DNA from: Archangium violaceum
GTDB lineage: Bacteria; Myxococcota; Myxococcia; Myxococcales; Myxococcaceae
NCBI RefSeq assembly: GCF_016887565.1
Contig: NZ_CP069396.1
Coordinates: forward strand, 12,196,001 to 12,260,000
DNA: 64,000 nt
Reading direction: 5' to 3'
Below, in pieces: positions 34,403 to 42,677 of this stretch. The stretch's first letter is position 1. Each line of letters begins with the position of its first letter. The notes under the pieces were generated by a model. That model was not told where the DNA came from and made no database searches. It worked only from the letters and a program-made list of their open reading frames with translations. A program made the translations under genes and the position numbers.

Positions 34403-35356
34403 CTACGCCGTCCGAACCCCCGCGCGTTCCTCGGGAGAGGACGGGGACGTCGCGCCCGACCGGCTCCACACCAGGGCGAGCCCCACCACCACCGCCACCA
34501 GCGGCACCGCGCACAGCAGATCCGTCAGGTAATGGAAGCGTCCCACCAGGGTGGCCGCGATGAGACCCAGGCCCGGCAGCAACATCACGCGGAAGACGCG
34601 CCGCTCGAAGCGGAAGGCATACAGCAGCACCAGCAGCGTGACTCCCGTGTGCCCCGAGGGAAAGCAGTCCCGCGCGAAGGGCGGCGTGCGCATCACCGAG
34701 TCCAGGAAGGGCGTCAGCCACAGCCCGCTCAGGGGCTCGGAGAAGGAGTGGAAGAGGAAGTAGCGCGGGCCGATGGCCGGCACCAGCGCGTAGCTGAAGT
34801 AGTTGAAGGAGAAGAAGAGGCTGAGCGCCAGCAGGTACTCGTCGAAGGAGCTCCTCTGCCCGGTGAAGTACAGCACCCCCGCCAGCGCCACCGGCCAGAT
34901 GAAGTGGCCGTAGTAGCAGATCATCAGGATCTCCGTGAGCCAGGGAGGCACCACGTGCCCGAGCAACACCGAGGCCTGCGCGCCGAGCAGCAGCTGGTCC
35001 ATGGCCGCGAGCTGGGCATCGCGCAGCACCGGGGTGATGGCGTCCACCAGGGGATTGAGCAGCCCGTGGCTGACGCTCAACACCGGCAGCAGCCAGAAGG
35101 AGGCCACGAAGGCCAGCATCTGGTGCCGGGGGAAGGCGGCCTCCAGTGTGCGCAGCACCAGCGGCCCCAGCGCGAGCGCCAGGAACCAGACGGAGGACTC
35201 CGTGGCCCCGGGCGCCCACCGCGCCGGCCCCGCGAGCGCCAGGGCGGCCACCGCGCAGGACACCAGGATGACGACATCCACCCCTCGCAGGTGCACGTCC
35301 CCGCGCAGCGCACCCGCGAGAGTCTTCTCGTGCAGAACCCGTCGGAGACGTCTCAT
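34403..35356 (-). CDS. PAP2-family membrane phosphatase
   Basis: About 317 residues with several membrane segments and the two PAP2 active-site motifs: FPSGHTG (PSGH) and GRFHYLTDLL (the R-x4-H-x3-D motif). The arrangement resembles inositolphosphoryl-ceramide synthase-like PAP2 proteins, which act on lipid phosphates at the membrane face. I chose the ATG at 35356; an ATG at 35368 is also in frame but lies five bases from an operator-like palindrome. It is first in an operon with the DsbA-fold isomerase. The palindrome at 35373-35398 probably controls both. Confidence 0.87.
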   Translation of the reverse strand: MRRLRRVLHEKTLAGALRGDVHLRGVDVVILVSCAVAALALAGPARWAPGATESSVWFLALALGPLVLRTLEAAFPRHQMLAFVASFWLLPVLSVSHGLLNPLVDAITPVLRDAQLAAMDQLLLGAQASVLLGHVVPPWLTEILMICYYGHFIWPVALAGVLYFTGQRSSFDEYLLALSLFFSFNYFSYALVPAIGPRYFLFHSFSEPLSGLWLTPFLDSVMRTPPFARDCFPSGHTGVTLLVLLYAFRFERRVFRVMLLPGLGLIAATLVGRFHYLTDLLCAVPLVAVVVGLALVWSRSGATSPSSPEERAGVRTA

Positions 35357-35372
35357 GGCGCTGCCCATCCCG

Positions 35373-35398
35373 TTAGTTAGCTAGCATCAACTAACTAA
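35373..35398. promoter_or_regulatory. AT-rich palindromic operator before the PAP2 operon
   Basis: TTAGTTAG and CTAACTAA are perfect 8-base arms separated by ten bases. The segment is far richer in A+T than its surroundings and abuts the start of the PAP2 gene. TetR-family repressors bind sites of this sort; no such regulator is encoded next to it. Confidence 0.5.
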
Positions 35399-35435
35399 TC
35401 CTGATTCAGGAATCAAGCGGGGGGGGGGCCGCGCT

Positions 35436-36083
35436 TCAGCGCGTGGTTCCCGACAGCTCGCGGACGAGGTCTCGCCCGGCGAGAAAAGCCGCCGCGATGA
35501 GAAGCAGACCCATGCCGCGCACCACCCAGGTCAACGCGGAGCGCGGTAGTTGATTCTCATAGCGACGCAGCAGCCAGACGAACAGCAGCTCCCAGCAGGC
35601 CACGCCCGCGCCCGCCGCGGCACCGAAGGGGAGCGCGAGCACCTCGGAGAAGGTGAGGAGCTGCCGCGAGTAGAGGAACGCGACCGCCGCGCTCCACGTG
35701 GCCAGCAGGGTGGGATTGAGCGCGGAGAGGGTGAAGCCGAGCAGGAAGCCCGTGACATGCCAGGCCCGCCGGCCGGAGGGCTCCTCCTCCTCCGCCTCGG
35801 GCCTCCACCGGAGGAAGTACACCCCGAGCACCGCCAGTACGAGGGTGCTCACACCATGCGAGATGGGAAGGATGATGGGGCGGTCCGCGAGGAACGTCGT
35901 GAAGCCCCAGAAGGCCACGGTGGCATAGAGGGCTTCCGCCGCCGCCGCTCCCAGGCCGACGCGCACGGCCACGCCGTAGCGCTTGCGGACCCCCAGGGAG
36001 AACACCATCACCGCGATCGGACCCGTCAGCGGCATGGAGCCGATGAACCCGAACGCGAAGGCCATGAGCGCGGTGAGGAACAC
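35436..36083 (-). CDS. LysE-family amino-acid exporter
   Basis: A 215-residue inner-membrane protein with about six hydrophobic segments. The N-terminus (FAFGFIGSMPLTGPIAVMVF) and the ALNPTLLATWS stretch in the middle match the LysE/RhtB exporter family. The charged loop WRPEAEEEEPSGRR separates the halves as usual. The start is a GTG one base after the stop of the NtrC-type regulator gene, so the two are translated together. The exported amino acid or metabolite is unknown; the regulator may sense it indirectly. Confidence 0.85.
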   Translation of the reverse strand: MFLTALMAFAFGFIGSMPLTGPIAVMVFSLGVRKRYGVAVRVGLGAAAAEALYATVAFWGFTTFLADRPIILPISHGVSTLVLAVLGVYFLRWRPEAEEEEPSGRRAWHVTGFLLGFTLSALNPTLLATWSAAVAFLYSRQLLTFSEVLALPFGAAAGAGVACWELLFVWLLRRYENQLPRSALTWVVRGMGLLLIAAAFLAGRDLVRELSGTTR

Positions 36084-36084
36084 C

Positions 36085-37440
36085 TCAGTCGCCCTCTGTC
36101 TCCGTCACCTTCTCGCCCAGGCTCTGCAAGCGCGAGTAGAGGCGCCTGCGCGTGATTCCCAGCAGCTTCGCCGCCGCCGTCTTGTTCCCCCCGGCCCGCT
36201 CCAGCGCCGCGTACAGCAGCTCACGCTCGAAGGCATCCAGGTTGAAGCCCTCGCCCAGCACGTCCGCCGCCCGCACCGCCCTGCTCCCACCCCTCGACAG
36301 CGAGGGCCCCCCGGCGCCCACATGCTCCGCCGCGATGTCCCCTTCCCCCGACAGGATGAGCGCGCGCTCCAGCATGTTCTCCAGCTCGCGCACGTTGCCC
36401 GGCCACCCGTACCCCGCCAGCCGCGCCTCCGCCTCCTTCGACAGCTTCGAGGCCGGCAGCCCCTTGCGCGACAGGAAGGCCCGCGCCATCGGCACGATGT
36501 CCTCCTTGCGCTCGCGCAACGGCGGCACCTCGATGCTGAAGACGTTCAGCCGGTAGTAGAAGTCCTCGCGGAACCTCCCCTCCCGCACCGCCGCCACCAG
36601 ATCCCTGTTCGTCGCCGCCACCACGCGCACGTCCACCTTGCGCGCCTGCGTGCTCCCCAGCGGTACGAACTCGCGCTCCTGCAGGAAGCGCAGCAGCTTC
36701 ACCTGCGTGGCCGGTGTCACCTCGCCAATCTCGTCCAGGAACAGCGTCCCCCCATCCGCCGCCGCCAGGTGCCCCGCCTTGCGCTCCGTGGCCCCCGTGA
36801 ACGCGCCCTTCTCGTGGCCGAACAGCTCGCCCTCCAGCAGCGTCTCCGGCAGCGCCGCGCAGTGCACCTCCACCAGCGGCCCCGCCGCGCGCTTGCTCGA
36901 ATAGTGGATGAGCCTCGCCAGCTGGCTCTTGCCCGTCCCGCTCTCGCCCAGCAGCACCACGCTCGCGTCGCTCGCCGCCACCTGCCGCGCCGCCCCCAGC
37001 GCCTGCTTCATCCGAGGGCTCTCCGCCACCAGGTCCGGCGTGAGCCGCCGCACCAGCCGCTCGCTCTTCGTCTCCGCCGCGCGCTGCTCGGCCAGCCGCC
37101 TCACCCGCAGCCGCACCTCGTCCATCGCGAAGGGCTTGGTGAGGTAGTCCGCCGCCCCGGCCTTCATCGCCGCCACCGCGTTCTCGGCGCTCCCGTACGC
37201 GGTCATCATCACCACCGAGGGCGGTGTGGGCAGCGCCTGCGCCGCCTTCAGCACCTCCAGCCCGTCCACCTCCGGCATCCGCAGGTCCGTCAGCACCACG
37301 TCGAAGCCGCCGCGCGCCAGCTCCACCAGCGCCCCGCGCCCGCCCGTCACCCGCGTCACCGCGTGCCCGTCCAGCTCCAGCGCCTCCGCCACGAGCTTGC
37401 CGAGCTTCACCTCGTCGTCCACCACCAGCACCTGCGCCAT
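36085..37440 (-). CDS. NtrC-family sigma-54-dependent response regulator
   Basis: A 451-residue response regulator with three domains: receiver (acidic pair D8/D9, phosphoacceptor D52 in [12 protein letters not shown]102), an AAA+ domain with Walker A GESGTGKS (165-172) and the sigma-54 contact loop GAFTGA (212-217), and a Fis-type helix-turn-helix near the C-terminus ([20 protein letters not shown]). All key residues are intact. GGAGGTGA lies just upstream of the ATG. No histidine kinase is adjacent; the orphan kinase gene at 56612 is a possible but unproven partner. The LysE exporter gene is coupled downstream. Confidence 0.95.
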   Translation of the reverse strand: MAQVLVVDDEVKLGKLVAEALELDGHAVTRVTGGRGALVELARGGFDVVLTDLRMPEVDGLEVLKAAQALPTPPSVVMMTAYGSAENAVAAMKAGAADYLTKPFAMDEVRLRVRRLAEQRAAETKSERLVRRLTPDLVAESPRMKQALGAARQVAASDASVVLLGESGTGKSQLARLIHYSSKRAAGPLVEVHCAALPETLLEGELFGHEKGAFTGATERKAGHLAAADGGTLFLDEIGEVTPATQVKLLRFLQEREFVPLGSTQARKVDVRVVAATNRDLVAAVREGRFREDFYYRLNVFSIEVPPLRERKEDIVPMARAFLSRKGLPASKLSKEAEARLAGYGWPGNVRELENMLERALILSGEGDIAAEHVGAGGPSLSRGGSRAVRAADVLGEGFNLDAFERELLYAALERAGGNKTAAAKLLGITRRRLYSRLQSLGEKVTETEGD

Positions 37441-37575
37441 GCGTCACCTCCCGCGCGTCCGCGCCCATCATGCCTCGGGCCCGGACACCTTCAGCCCTCT
37501 CGAGGGGACCCCCACCCTCCCCTCCCCGGCCACGCAGCGGACGGTCAGGTACCTCTCCGGGCAGGTGCGCCCCTG

Positions 37576-38226
37576 TCAGCCGCACCCGGGCGTCTGCCCG
37601 TCGCGGCAGTCGAGCACGCCTTCCTGGATGGGCAGGTCGAACACGATGCGCAGCGGGATGTTGGCCCTGGCACTGGCGTAACAATGATCCGGCATCGGGG
37701 CATCCTGCGGAGGATTCTCGCAGGTGGCGTCCGCCGTCTGACGGCCGACGAGCTCCACGAGGGTGGTGCGGATCTCCCCCTTCAACCGTCCGTCCTGGAG
37801 GCCCGTGAACCGGACCTGGAAGTCAGGCTGCCCCACGCGGTGCACCACGCTGCGCGCGCCGATCCGCCAGCCGGTGGCCTCGAGCCCCTCCACCTCCTTC
37901 AGCTCGTAGCTCACGTGCTGGGCGTGCGCGCGCAACGACTCGAGCGTCATGTCCTTCACCACGACCGGCTCGAAGCTGAGCGACAGGTAGATGCCCCGCG
38001 CGTCGTACGAGTAATGGCGGTAGTCGTAGTGCTCGTCACAGAGCACTCCCAGAGGGCAATGGATGACGAGCCCCCGGGCCGCGTCCGTCTCGCGCAGCTC
38101 GATGACGCGCTCCTTGCCCTCCTGCTCGTCCGCGAAGGACTCCAACTGCTCCTGCACGACGCTCTTGGGCGCCCCACAACCCGAGAAGAGGGCCGCCGCC
38201 ACGATTCCAATGAGGATGTGTCTCAT
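37576..38226 (-). CDS. Lipoprotein of unknown function
   Basis: A 216-residue lipoprotein. The ATG at 38226 gives a short signal and lipobox (MRHILIGIVAAALFSGC, Cys 17); the longer in-frame start would place the signal 60 residues inside. The mature part has six Cys, most near the C-terminus (DATCENP, PDHCYAS, VLDCRDG, TPGCG), and a His/Tyr-rich stretch (EHYDYRHYSYDARGIYL). I see no family. It is transcribed away from the M6 protease gene and is not obviously linked to the regulator gene 135 bases downstream. Confidence 0.78.
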   Translation of the reverse strand: MRHILIGIVAAALFSGCGAPKSVVQEQLESFADEQEGKERVIELRETDAARGLVIHCPLGVLCDEHYDYRHYSYDARGIYLSLSFEPVVVKDMTLESLRAHAQHVSYELKEVEGLEATGWRIGARSVVHRVGQPDFQVRFTGLQDGRLKGEIRTTLVELVGRQTADATCENPPQDAPMPDHCYASARANIPLRIVFDLPIQEGVLDCRDGQTPGCG

Positions 38227-38555
38227 GCCGCGCGGGTAGAGCAAACGCCGGGCCAGCGCGAGGAGGGCTGACGAGTCCACGGGAGGAGCGGCCCTGGTGA
38301 GTCGCGAAACGCGGCGCCCCGGGCCCTCGAAACTTTGAGAGGCCACGCCTCCGATGTCTCGGTGACCACGTGCCCATGACAGGATTGTCGGACTGTTTGC
38401 CATCGCGGCCCCTCCCCGAGGGCAGCGTTCTTGGCGGCGCCGGGGAGGCTCTCCAGCTTCTCGCGACGAGAAGACGTCCTGGCCCCTTTTGCGTGCCGGA
38501 GCCGAACCCCGCGTGGGGATGGTCCCCCGCGGTGCCTCGTGAGGAGCATCCGCAG
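38227..38555. other. Divergent intergenic region
   Basis: About 330 bases between the divergent lipoprotein and M6 metalloprotease genes. I looked for sigma-70, ECF and sigma-54 promoter pairs and for palindromes and found none that I would defend. Confidence 0.4.
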
Positions 38556-40856
38556 ATGAGAGTCATTCCCTGGCTGGCCAGCCTCCTGGCGCTCACGGCG
38601 ACCCCCGCGCGCGCGGATCGCCCCTGGTACGAGCAGCCCCAGGACGAGGCCGCGGCGCTGCGTGCCCTCGAGACACAAGGCTCCGATGACATCCCCCACC
38701 CGCTCGGGGAGCGGCAGCGGGCGCTGCGGATGAGGGCCCTCCAGGAGAAGCTCGCGGGCAGGACCACCGGCAGGGTGCACCAGCTGGCCGGGGGCCAGTT
38801 CGTGGAGCTGGAGCTGGAGCGCAAGGACAAGGTCTTCGTGGTGCTCGTCGAGTTCGGCGACCAGGTGAGCAGCTACGGGGGCGAGCCGGGTCCCCTGCGC
38901 AACCAGATTCCCCAGCCGGACCGGCGCGTCGACAACACCACCATCTGGAAGCCCGACTTCGACCGCAAGCACTACGAGCAGCTCTATTTCTCCACCCGGC
39001 CCGGCTACGACTCGGTGGCCAATTACTATCGCGCCGTGTCCTCCGGCCGGTACACCGTCGGCGGCACGGTGACCGACTGGGTCAAGGTGCCCTGGAACGA
39101 GGCCCGCTACGGCAACAACGCCTGCGGCCGCAACAACTGCACCAGCGTCTGGTACCTCGTCGCCGACGCCATCGACGTCTGGACGGCCCAACAGCTCGCC
39201 GCCGGCAAGACGCCCGAGCAGATCAAGGCCTACCTGGACACCTTCGACACCTGGGACCGGTACGACCACGACGGGGACGGCGACTTCGACGAGCCGGACG
39301 GATACATCGACCACTTCCAGATCGTCCACGCGGGCGCGGGCGAGGAGACGGGCGGTGGCGCGCAAGGCACCCATGCCGTCTGGAGCCACCGCTGGTTCGC
39401 CTTTTCCAACAAGACGGCGCCCTCGGGTCCGGGCCCGGTGTTCAATCCCATGGGCGGCACGCGCTTCGGCACGGTGGACAAGTGGGTGGGTGACTACACC
39501 ATCCAGCCGGAGAACGGCGGCCTGGGCGTCTTCGCGCACGAGTACGGCCATGACCTCGGCCTGCCGGACCAGTACGACACCCGCCCCCAGGGCGCCGACA
39601 ACGCCACCGGCTTCTGGACCCTCATGTCCTCCGGCTCCTACCTGGGCGATGGCACCATCGACATCGGCTCACGCCCCGGCGACCTCCTCGCCTGGGACAA
39701 GCTCCAGCTCGGCTGGCTCGACTACGACGTGGCCCGGGCCGGCAAGCGCTCCCACCACACGCTCGGTCCCGCGGAGACGACCCATTGGACGGCGCGGCAG
39801 GCCCTGCTCGTCCAGCTCCCCCAGAAGGAGCGCGTGCAGCCCGTGTTCCCGCCCTACTCGGGCAGCTTCGCCTGGCACGGTGGCATCGGGGACGGCCTGG
39901 ACGTCCGCATGACGCGCACCCTCACGCTGCCGGCCGCGGCCTCCGTCTCGCTCGACCTGAGAGCCTGGTTCGACATCGAGACGGACTGGGACTACGCCTA
40001 CGTCTCCGTCTCCACGGACGGCACGAACTTCGTCAACCTGCCGGGCACCATCACCACCCAGAGCGATCCCAACGGCCAGAACGAGGGCCACGGTATCACC
40101 GGCGCTTCCGGGAGCTGGGTGCCCGCCTCCTTCGACCTGAGCGCGTATGCGGGATGGACCGTGCAGCTCCGCCTGCGCTACTGGACGGACGTCAACACCC
40201 ACGGCCGCGGCATCCTGTTCGATGAGCTGGCCATCGTGGCGGATGGCGCGCCCGTGTTCTCCGACGGCGCGGAGAGCGCTCCGAACGGGTGGACGCTCGA
40301 GGGCTTCCTCCAGAGCGACGGCCAGTACCGGAGCCTCCATGAGCATTACTACCTGGCCGAGTACCGCCAGTACCGCGGCTACGACAGGGGATTGGAGACG
40401 GGCCCGTACAACTTCTCCTACCGCGCGGACGGCCTGGAGGACTACGTGGAGCACTACGCGTACAACCCGGGTCTGCTCGTGACTTACGTGGACAGCTCCA
40501 TGTCCGACAACAACGTCAGCGCGCATCCGGGCGAGGGCCGCGTGCTCGTCGTCGACGCGCGCCCCACGCCGCTCATCCGGGGGGATGGTCAGCCCTGGGC
40601 CGCCCGCGTGCAGGTCCACGACGCGACCTTCGGCCTGGAGCGCTCCTTCCCGCTGTCACTCAAGTACAACGGAGCCCCGCGCAGCGAGTACCCGTCCCGG
40701 CCCGCCGTGCCCGTGTTCAACGACCTGAAGCCGCACTGGTTCCCCGACGCCCCCTACGCGGGCGTGAAGCTGCCGGCCACGGGCACCGTCATCGAGGTCC
40801 TCTCCACCTACTGGTGGGACGGCTTCATGCGGGTACGCGTCCGCCCGGCCTACTGA
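38556..40856 (+). CDS. Secreted M6-family (immune inhibitor A-like) metalloprotease
   Basis: A 766-residue exported protease. A signal peptide (about 1-21, WLASLLALTATPARA) leads to a propeptide (about 22-110), then the M6 catalytic domain with the zinc motif HEYGH (H328, E329, H332) followed by DLGLPDQYD, where the Asp or Glu supplies further ligands. The C-terminal half holds beta-sandwich domains (LDLRAWFDIETDWDYAYVSV) like those of InhA. Such enzymes degrade extracellular proteins, in keeping with a predatory lifestyle. The ATG at 38556 has GAGGAG nine bases upstream. Its last seven bases overlap the convergent gene at 40850. Confidence 0.92.
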   Translation: MRVIPWLASLLALTATPARADRPWYEQPQDEAAALRALETQGSDDIPHPLGERQRALRMRALQEKLAGRTTGRVHQLAGGQFVELELERKDKVFVVLVEFGDQVSSYGGEPGPLRNQIPQPDRRVDNTTIWKPDFDRKHYEQLYFSTRPGYDSVANYYRAVSSGRYTVGGTVTDWVKVPWNEARYGNNACGRNNCTSVWYLVADAIDVWTAQQLAAGKTPEQIKAYLDTFDTWDRYDHDGDGDFDEPDGYIDHFQIVHAGAGEETGGGAQGTHAVWSHRWFAFSNKTAPSGPGPVFNPMGGTRFGTVDKWVGDYTIQPENGGLGVFAHEYGHDLGLPDQYDTRPQGADNATGFWTLMSSGSYLGDGTIDIGSRPGDLLAWDKLQLGWLDYDVARAGKRSHHTLGPAETTHWTARQALLVQLPQKERVQPVFPPYSGSFAWHGGIGDGLDVRMTRTLTLPAAASVSLDLRAWFDIETDWDYAYVSVSTDGTNFVNLPGTITTQSDPNGQNEGHGITGASGSWVPASFDLSAYAGWTVQLRLRYWTDVNTHGRGILFDELAIVADGAPVFSDGAESAPNGWTLEGFLQSDGQYRSLHEHYYLAEYRQYRGYDRGLETGPYNFSYRADGLEDYVEHYAYNPGLLVTYVDSSMSDNNVSAHPGEGRVLVVDARPTPLIRGDGQPWAARVQVHDATFGLERSFPLSLKYNGAPRSEYPSRPAVPVFNDLKPHWFPDAPYAGVKLPATGTVIEVLSTYWWDGFMRVRVRPAY

Positions 40857-41545
40857 GTCGGCCCGCGGCTCCCATCCCCTGGCCGCGGGGTTCCCTCCTG
40901 CTCCTGCTTGACCGGAGGCCGCTGGATACCGTGCAGATTCACCAGGCAGCCCATGTCATCGACACCAGGGAAGCTGTTCGCGGGTACATCCGCGATCACC
41001 ACTCCCTGGTTCGTCAAGAGTCTGACCTGTTCCGCCAGGATGGGATCGAACCGTTCGAGCTTGTGGCCCTCGTTCTGATACTCACACTTCTTGACCCAGT
41101 AGAAGAGAGTCCCATCCCTGTCGCGGATCACCAGATCATCGATCCCAGGTGCGGGAACCTTGAGACAGTCATCATTGGGGTCGATGGGCTGCGGGCCGGC
41201 TGACTCACTGTGCTGGATGGGCTTTCCCTTGTGGGGCCTCGGCGGGGGACGCCGGAGCCCCCCCAGGTTCACCAGGAAGCACTGGGCTCCAACACCCGGA
41301 ATGCTGCCCACGGGAATATCCGCCAGGACCACGCCCTGCTCCACCAGGTGCGTGGCCTGGCCGACCATGGAGGTGTCGATCTCATGGCTCTTGTTCTGGT
41401 ACTCACTCTTCTGGAGCCAATAGAACTGCTCATCCCTGCCGAGTATCACCAGATCATCGATGCCTGGCGGGCGAGGGCGCAGGAACTCCTCGTCTCGTTC
41501 TTCGGGTGATGGCTGGCTTCCTGTCACATCGGGCTGGGTTTCCAT
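40850..41545 (-). CDS. Tandem-duplicated protein in the kinase operon
   Basis: A 231-residue protein made of two copies of one domain: residues about 28-101 (PGIDDLVILGRDEQFYWLQK) and about 133-211 (PGIDDLVIRDRDGTLFYWVK), each followed by EYQN, then QGVV.ADVP and a CLVNL/CFLVNL strand. It has no signal peptide. I do not recognise the family. The ATG overlaps the stop of the coiled-coil gene by one base (TGATG) and AAGGAGGAG precedes it. As third gene of the kinase-ATPase operon it is probably a partner or target of that kinase. Its stop lies inside the convergent M6 protease gene. Confidence 0.8.
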   Translation of the reverse strand: METQPDVTGSQPSPEERDEEFLRPRPPGIDDLVILGRDEQFYWLQKSEYQNKSHEIDTSMVGQATHLVEQGVVLADIPVGSIPGVGAQCFLVNLGGLRRPPPRPHKGKPIQHSESAGPQPIDPNDDCLKVPAPGIDDLVIRDRDGTLFYWVKKCEYQNEGHKLERFDPILAEQVRLLTNQGVVIADVPANSFPGVDDMGCLVNLHGIQRPPVKQEQEGTPRPGDGSRGPTQ

Positions 41546-42654
41546 CACTCCTCCTTGCCTTCACTTCGAAAAATGGAGGTGCTCTTCTTCGTCCTCGAGA
41601 TCGCTTCCCAGTCACACATCAGCATCTGTCTCTCGGGCTCGGAGAGGAGCTGCGTGATGGCGGAGTACCGCCTGCTCTCCCGCAACCCCACCATCTGCCG
41701 GTAGAGGTCATTGGCATCCCCGAACCTCCAGAGGTGCATGATTTCAGGCACGGGAAGACTCCTGTTCTCCAAGATACCGGGCGGCGGGAGCTTCTCGCCG
41801 GCGGCCATGAAGTCCCAAGCGAACTCCTCGAGCAGCAGCGTCATCTGCTGGACGTACTCCGGCAGCATGCCTTGCTTCAACTTGATGGAGACGGTCAAGA
41901 AATAGTCCGGGACGGGAATGCTCTTCAACCCGCGCTTGATCTCCTGGGCCGATTGCAAATCCTTTTCCACCTGGCCCAACTGCCTTCCGAATTCGTTCTC
42001 CCTCGCAGTCAGGGTGGGTTGGGGTGGCAGTCTGGCGAGGCTCTTCCTGAAGGAATCGACCTGCTGCTCGAGACGTGAAACCGCCTGACTGTCCGATTCG
42101 CGAGCGGCCGCCGCACTGGCCTGCGCCGCAGAAAGCCCGGAGAGTCTACCTCGAGCCCCAGCAAGCTCGGTTTCAGCATTGGCGAGCCTGGCTCGAAGCG
42201 CGTTGAACTCGGCGAGCAAGGCTCTATTCACCTCACGGTCCTTCTGGATTTCTCTTCGACGCGCATTGAGGCCGAGCTCCTTCATGTGTTGCTCCATGAA
42301 GCCCCTCAGGAAGGTCTTGTATTGCATCGCGGGGAACAACATCTCGTCATCCTCTCGCCCCCCCTCGCAACACTCCTTCAACTCCTGATACTCATCTTGC
42401 GCGCGCAGCTTCTTCAAAATGCTCTCCGCGCGCTCGATGTCGCCCGTTGGGATGCCATAGATTTCGAGCACACGCTCGGGGACATCCGTCAAGGCATAGC
42501 CCACCACCGCCCGCTCCCACTGGAAGTGGTGCCGCAGCCAGGCGGCCTGCCAGGTGATGGCGTTCATGAAGACCGCCATCTTCTTCGGCTTGACCGTGCT
42601 GAAGGTGCGCAAGATGAGGAAGTGTGAGACCTGCAATTGATCGCCATTCGCCAT
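41545..42654 (-). CDS. Coiled-coil protein in the kinase operon
   Basis: A 369-residue protein. The N-terminal 110 residues look folded and carry FLILRTFSTVKPKKMAVFMN and WQAAWLRHHFQWERAVVGYA. The centre (about 125-250) is a Glu/Arg/Ala coiled coil with Gln- and Ser-rich stretches. The C-terminus is again compact (WRFGDANDLYRQMVGLRESR). I do not recognise the family. GGAGGAGGT lies nine bases before the chosen ATG; an alternative ATG at 42681 overlaps the kinase stop by four bases and would add nine residues. It is sandwiched between the kinase gene and the duplicated-domain gene and probably works with both. Confidence 0.78.
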   Translation of the reverse strand: MANGDQLQVSHFLILRTFSTVKPKKMAVFMNAITWQAAWLRHHFQWERAVVGYALTDVPERVLEIYGIPTGDIERAESILKKLRAQDEYQELKECCEGGREDDEMLFPAMQYKTFLRGFMEQHMKELGLNARRREIQKDREVNRALLAEFNALRARLANAETELAGARGRLSGLSAAQASAAAARESDSQAVSRLEQQVDSFRKSLARLPPQPTLTARENEFGRQLGQVEKDLQSAQEIKRGLKSIPVPDYFLTVSIKLKQGMLPEYVQQMTLLLEEFAWDFMAAGEKLPPPGILENRSLPVPEIMHLWRFGDANDLYRQMVGLRESRRYSAITQLLSEPERQMLMCDWEAISRTKKSTSIFRSEGKEE

Positions 42655-42677
42655 ATCCGAGATACCTCCTCCGGTGT

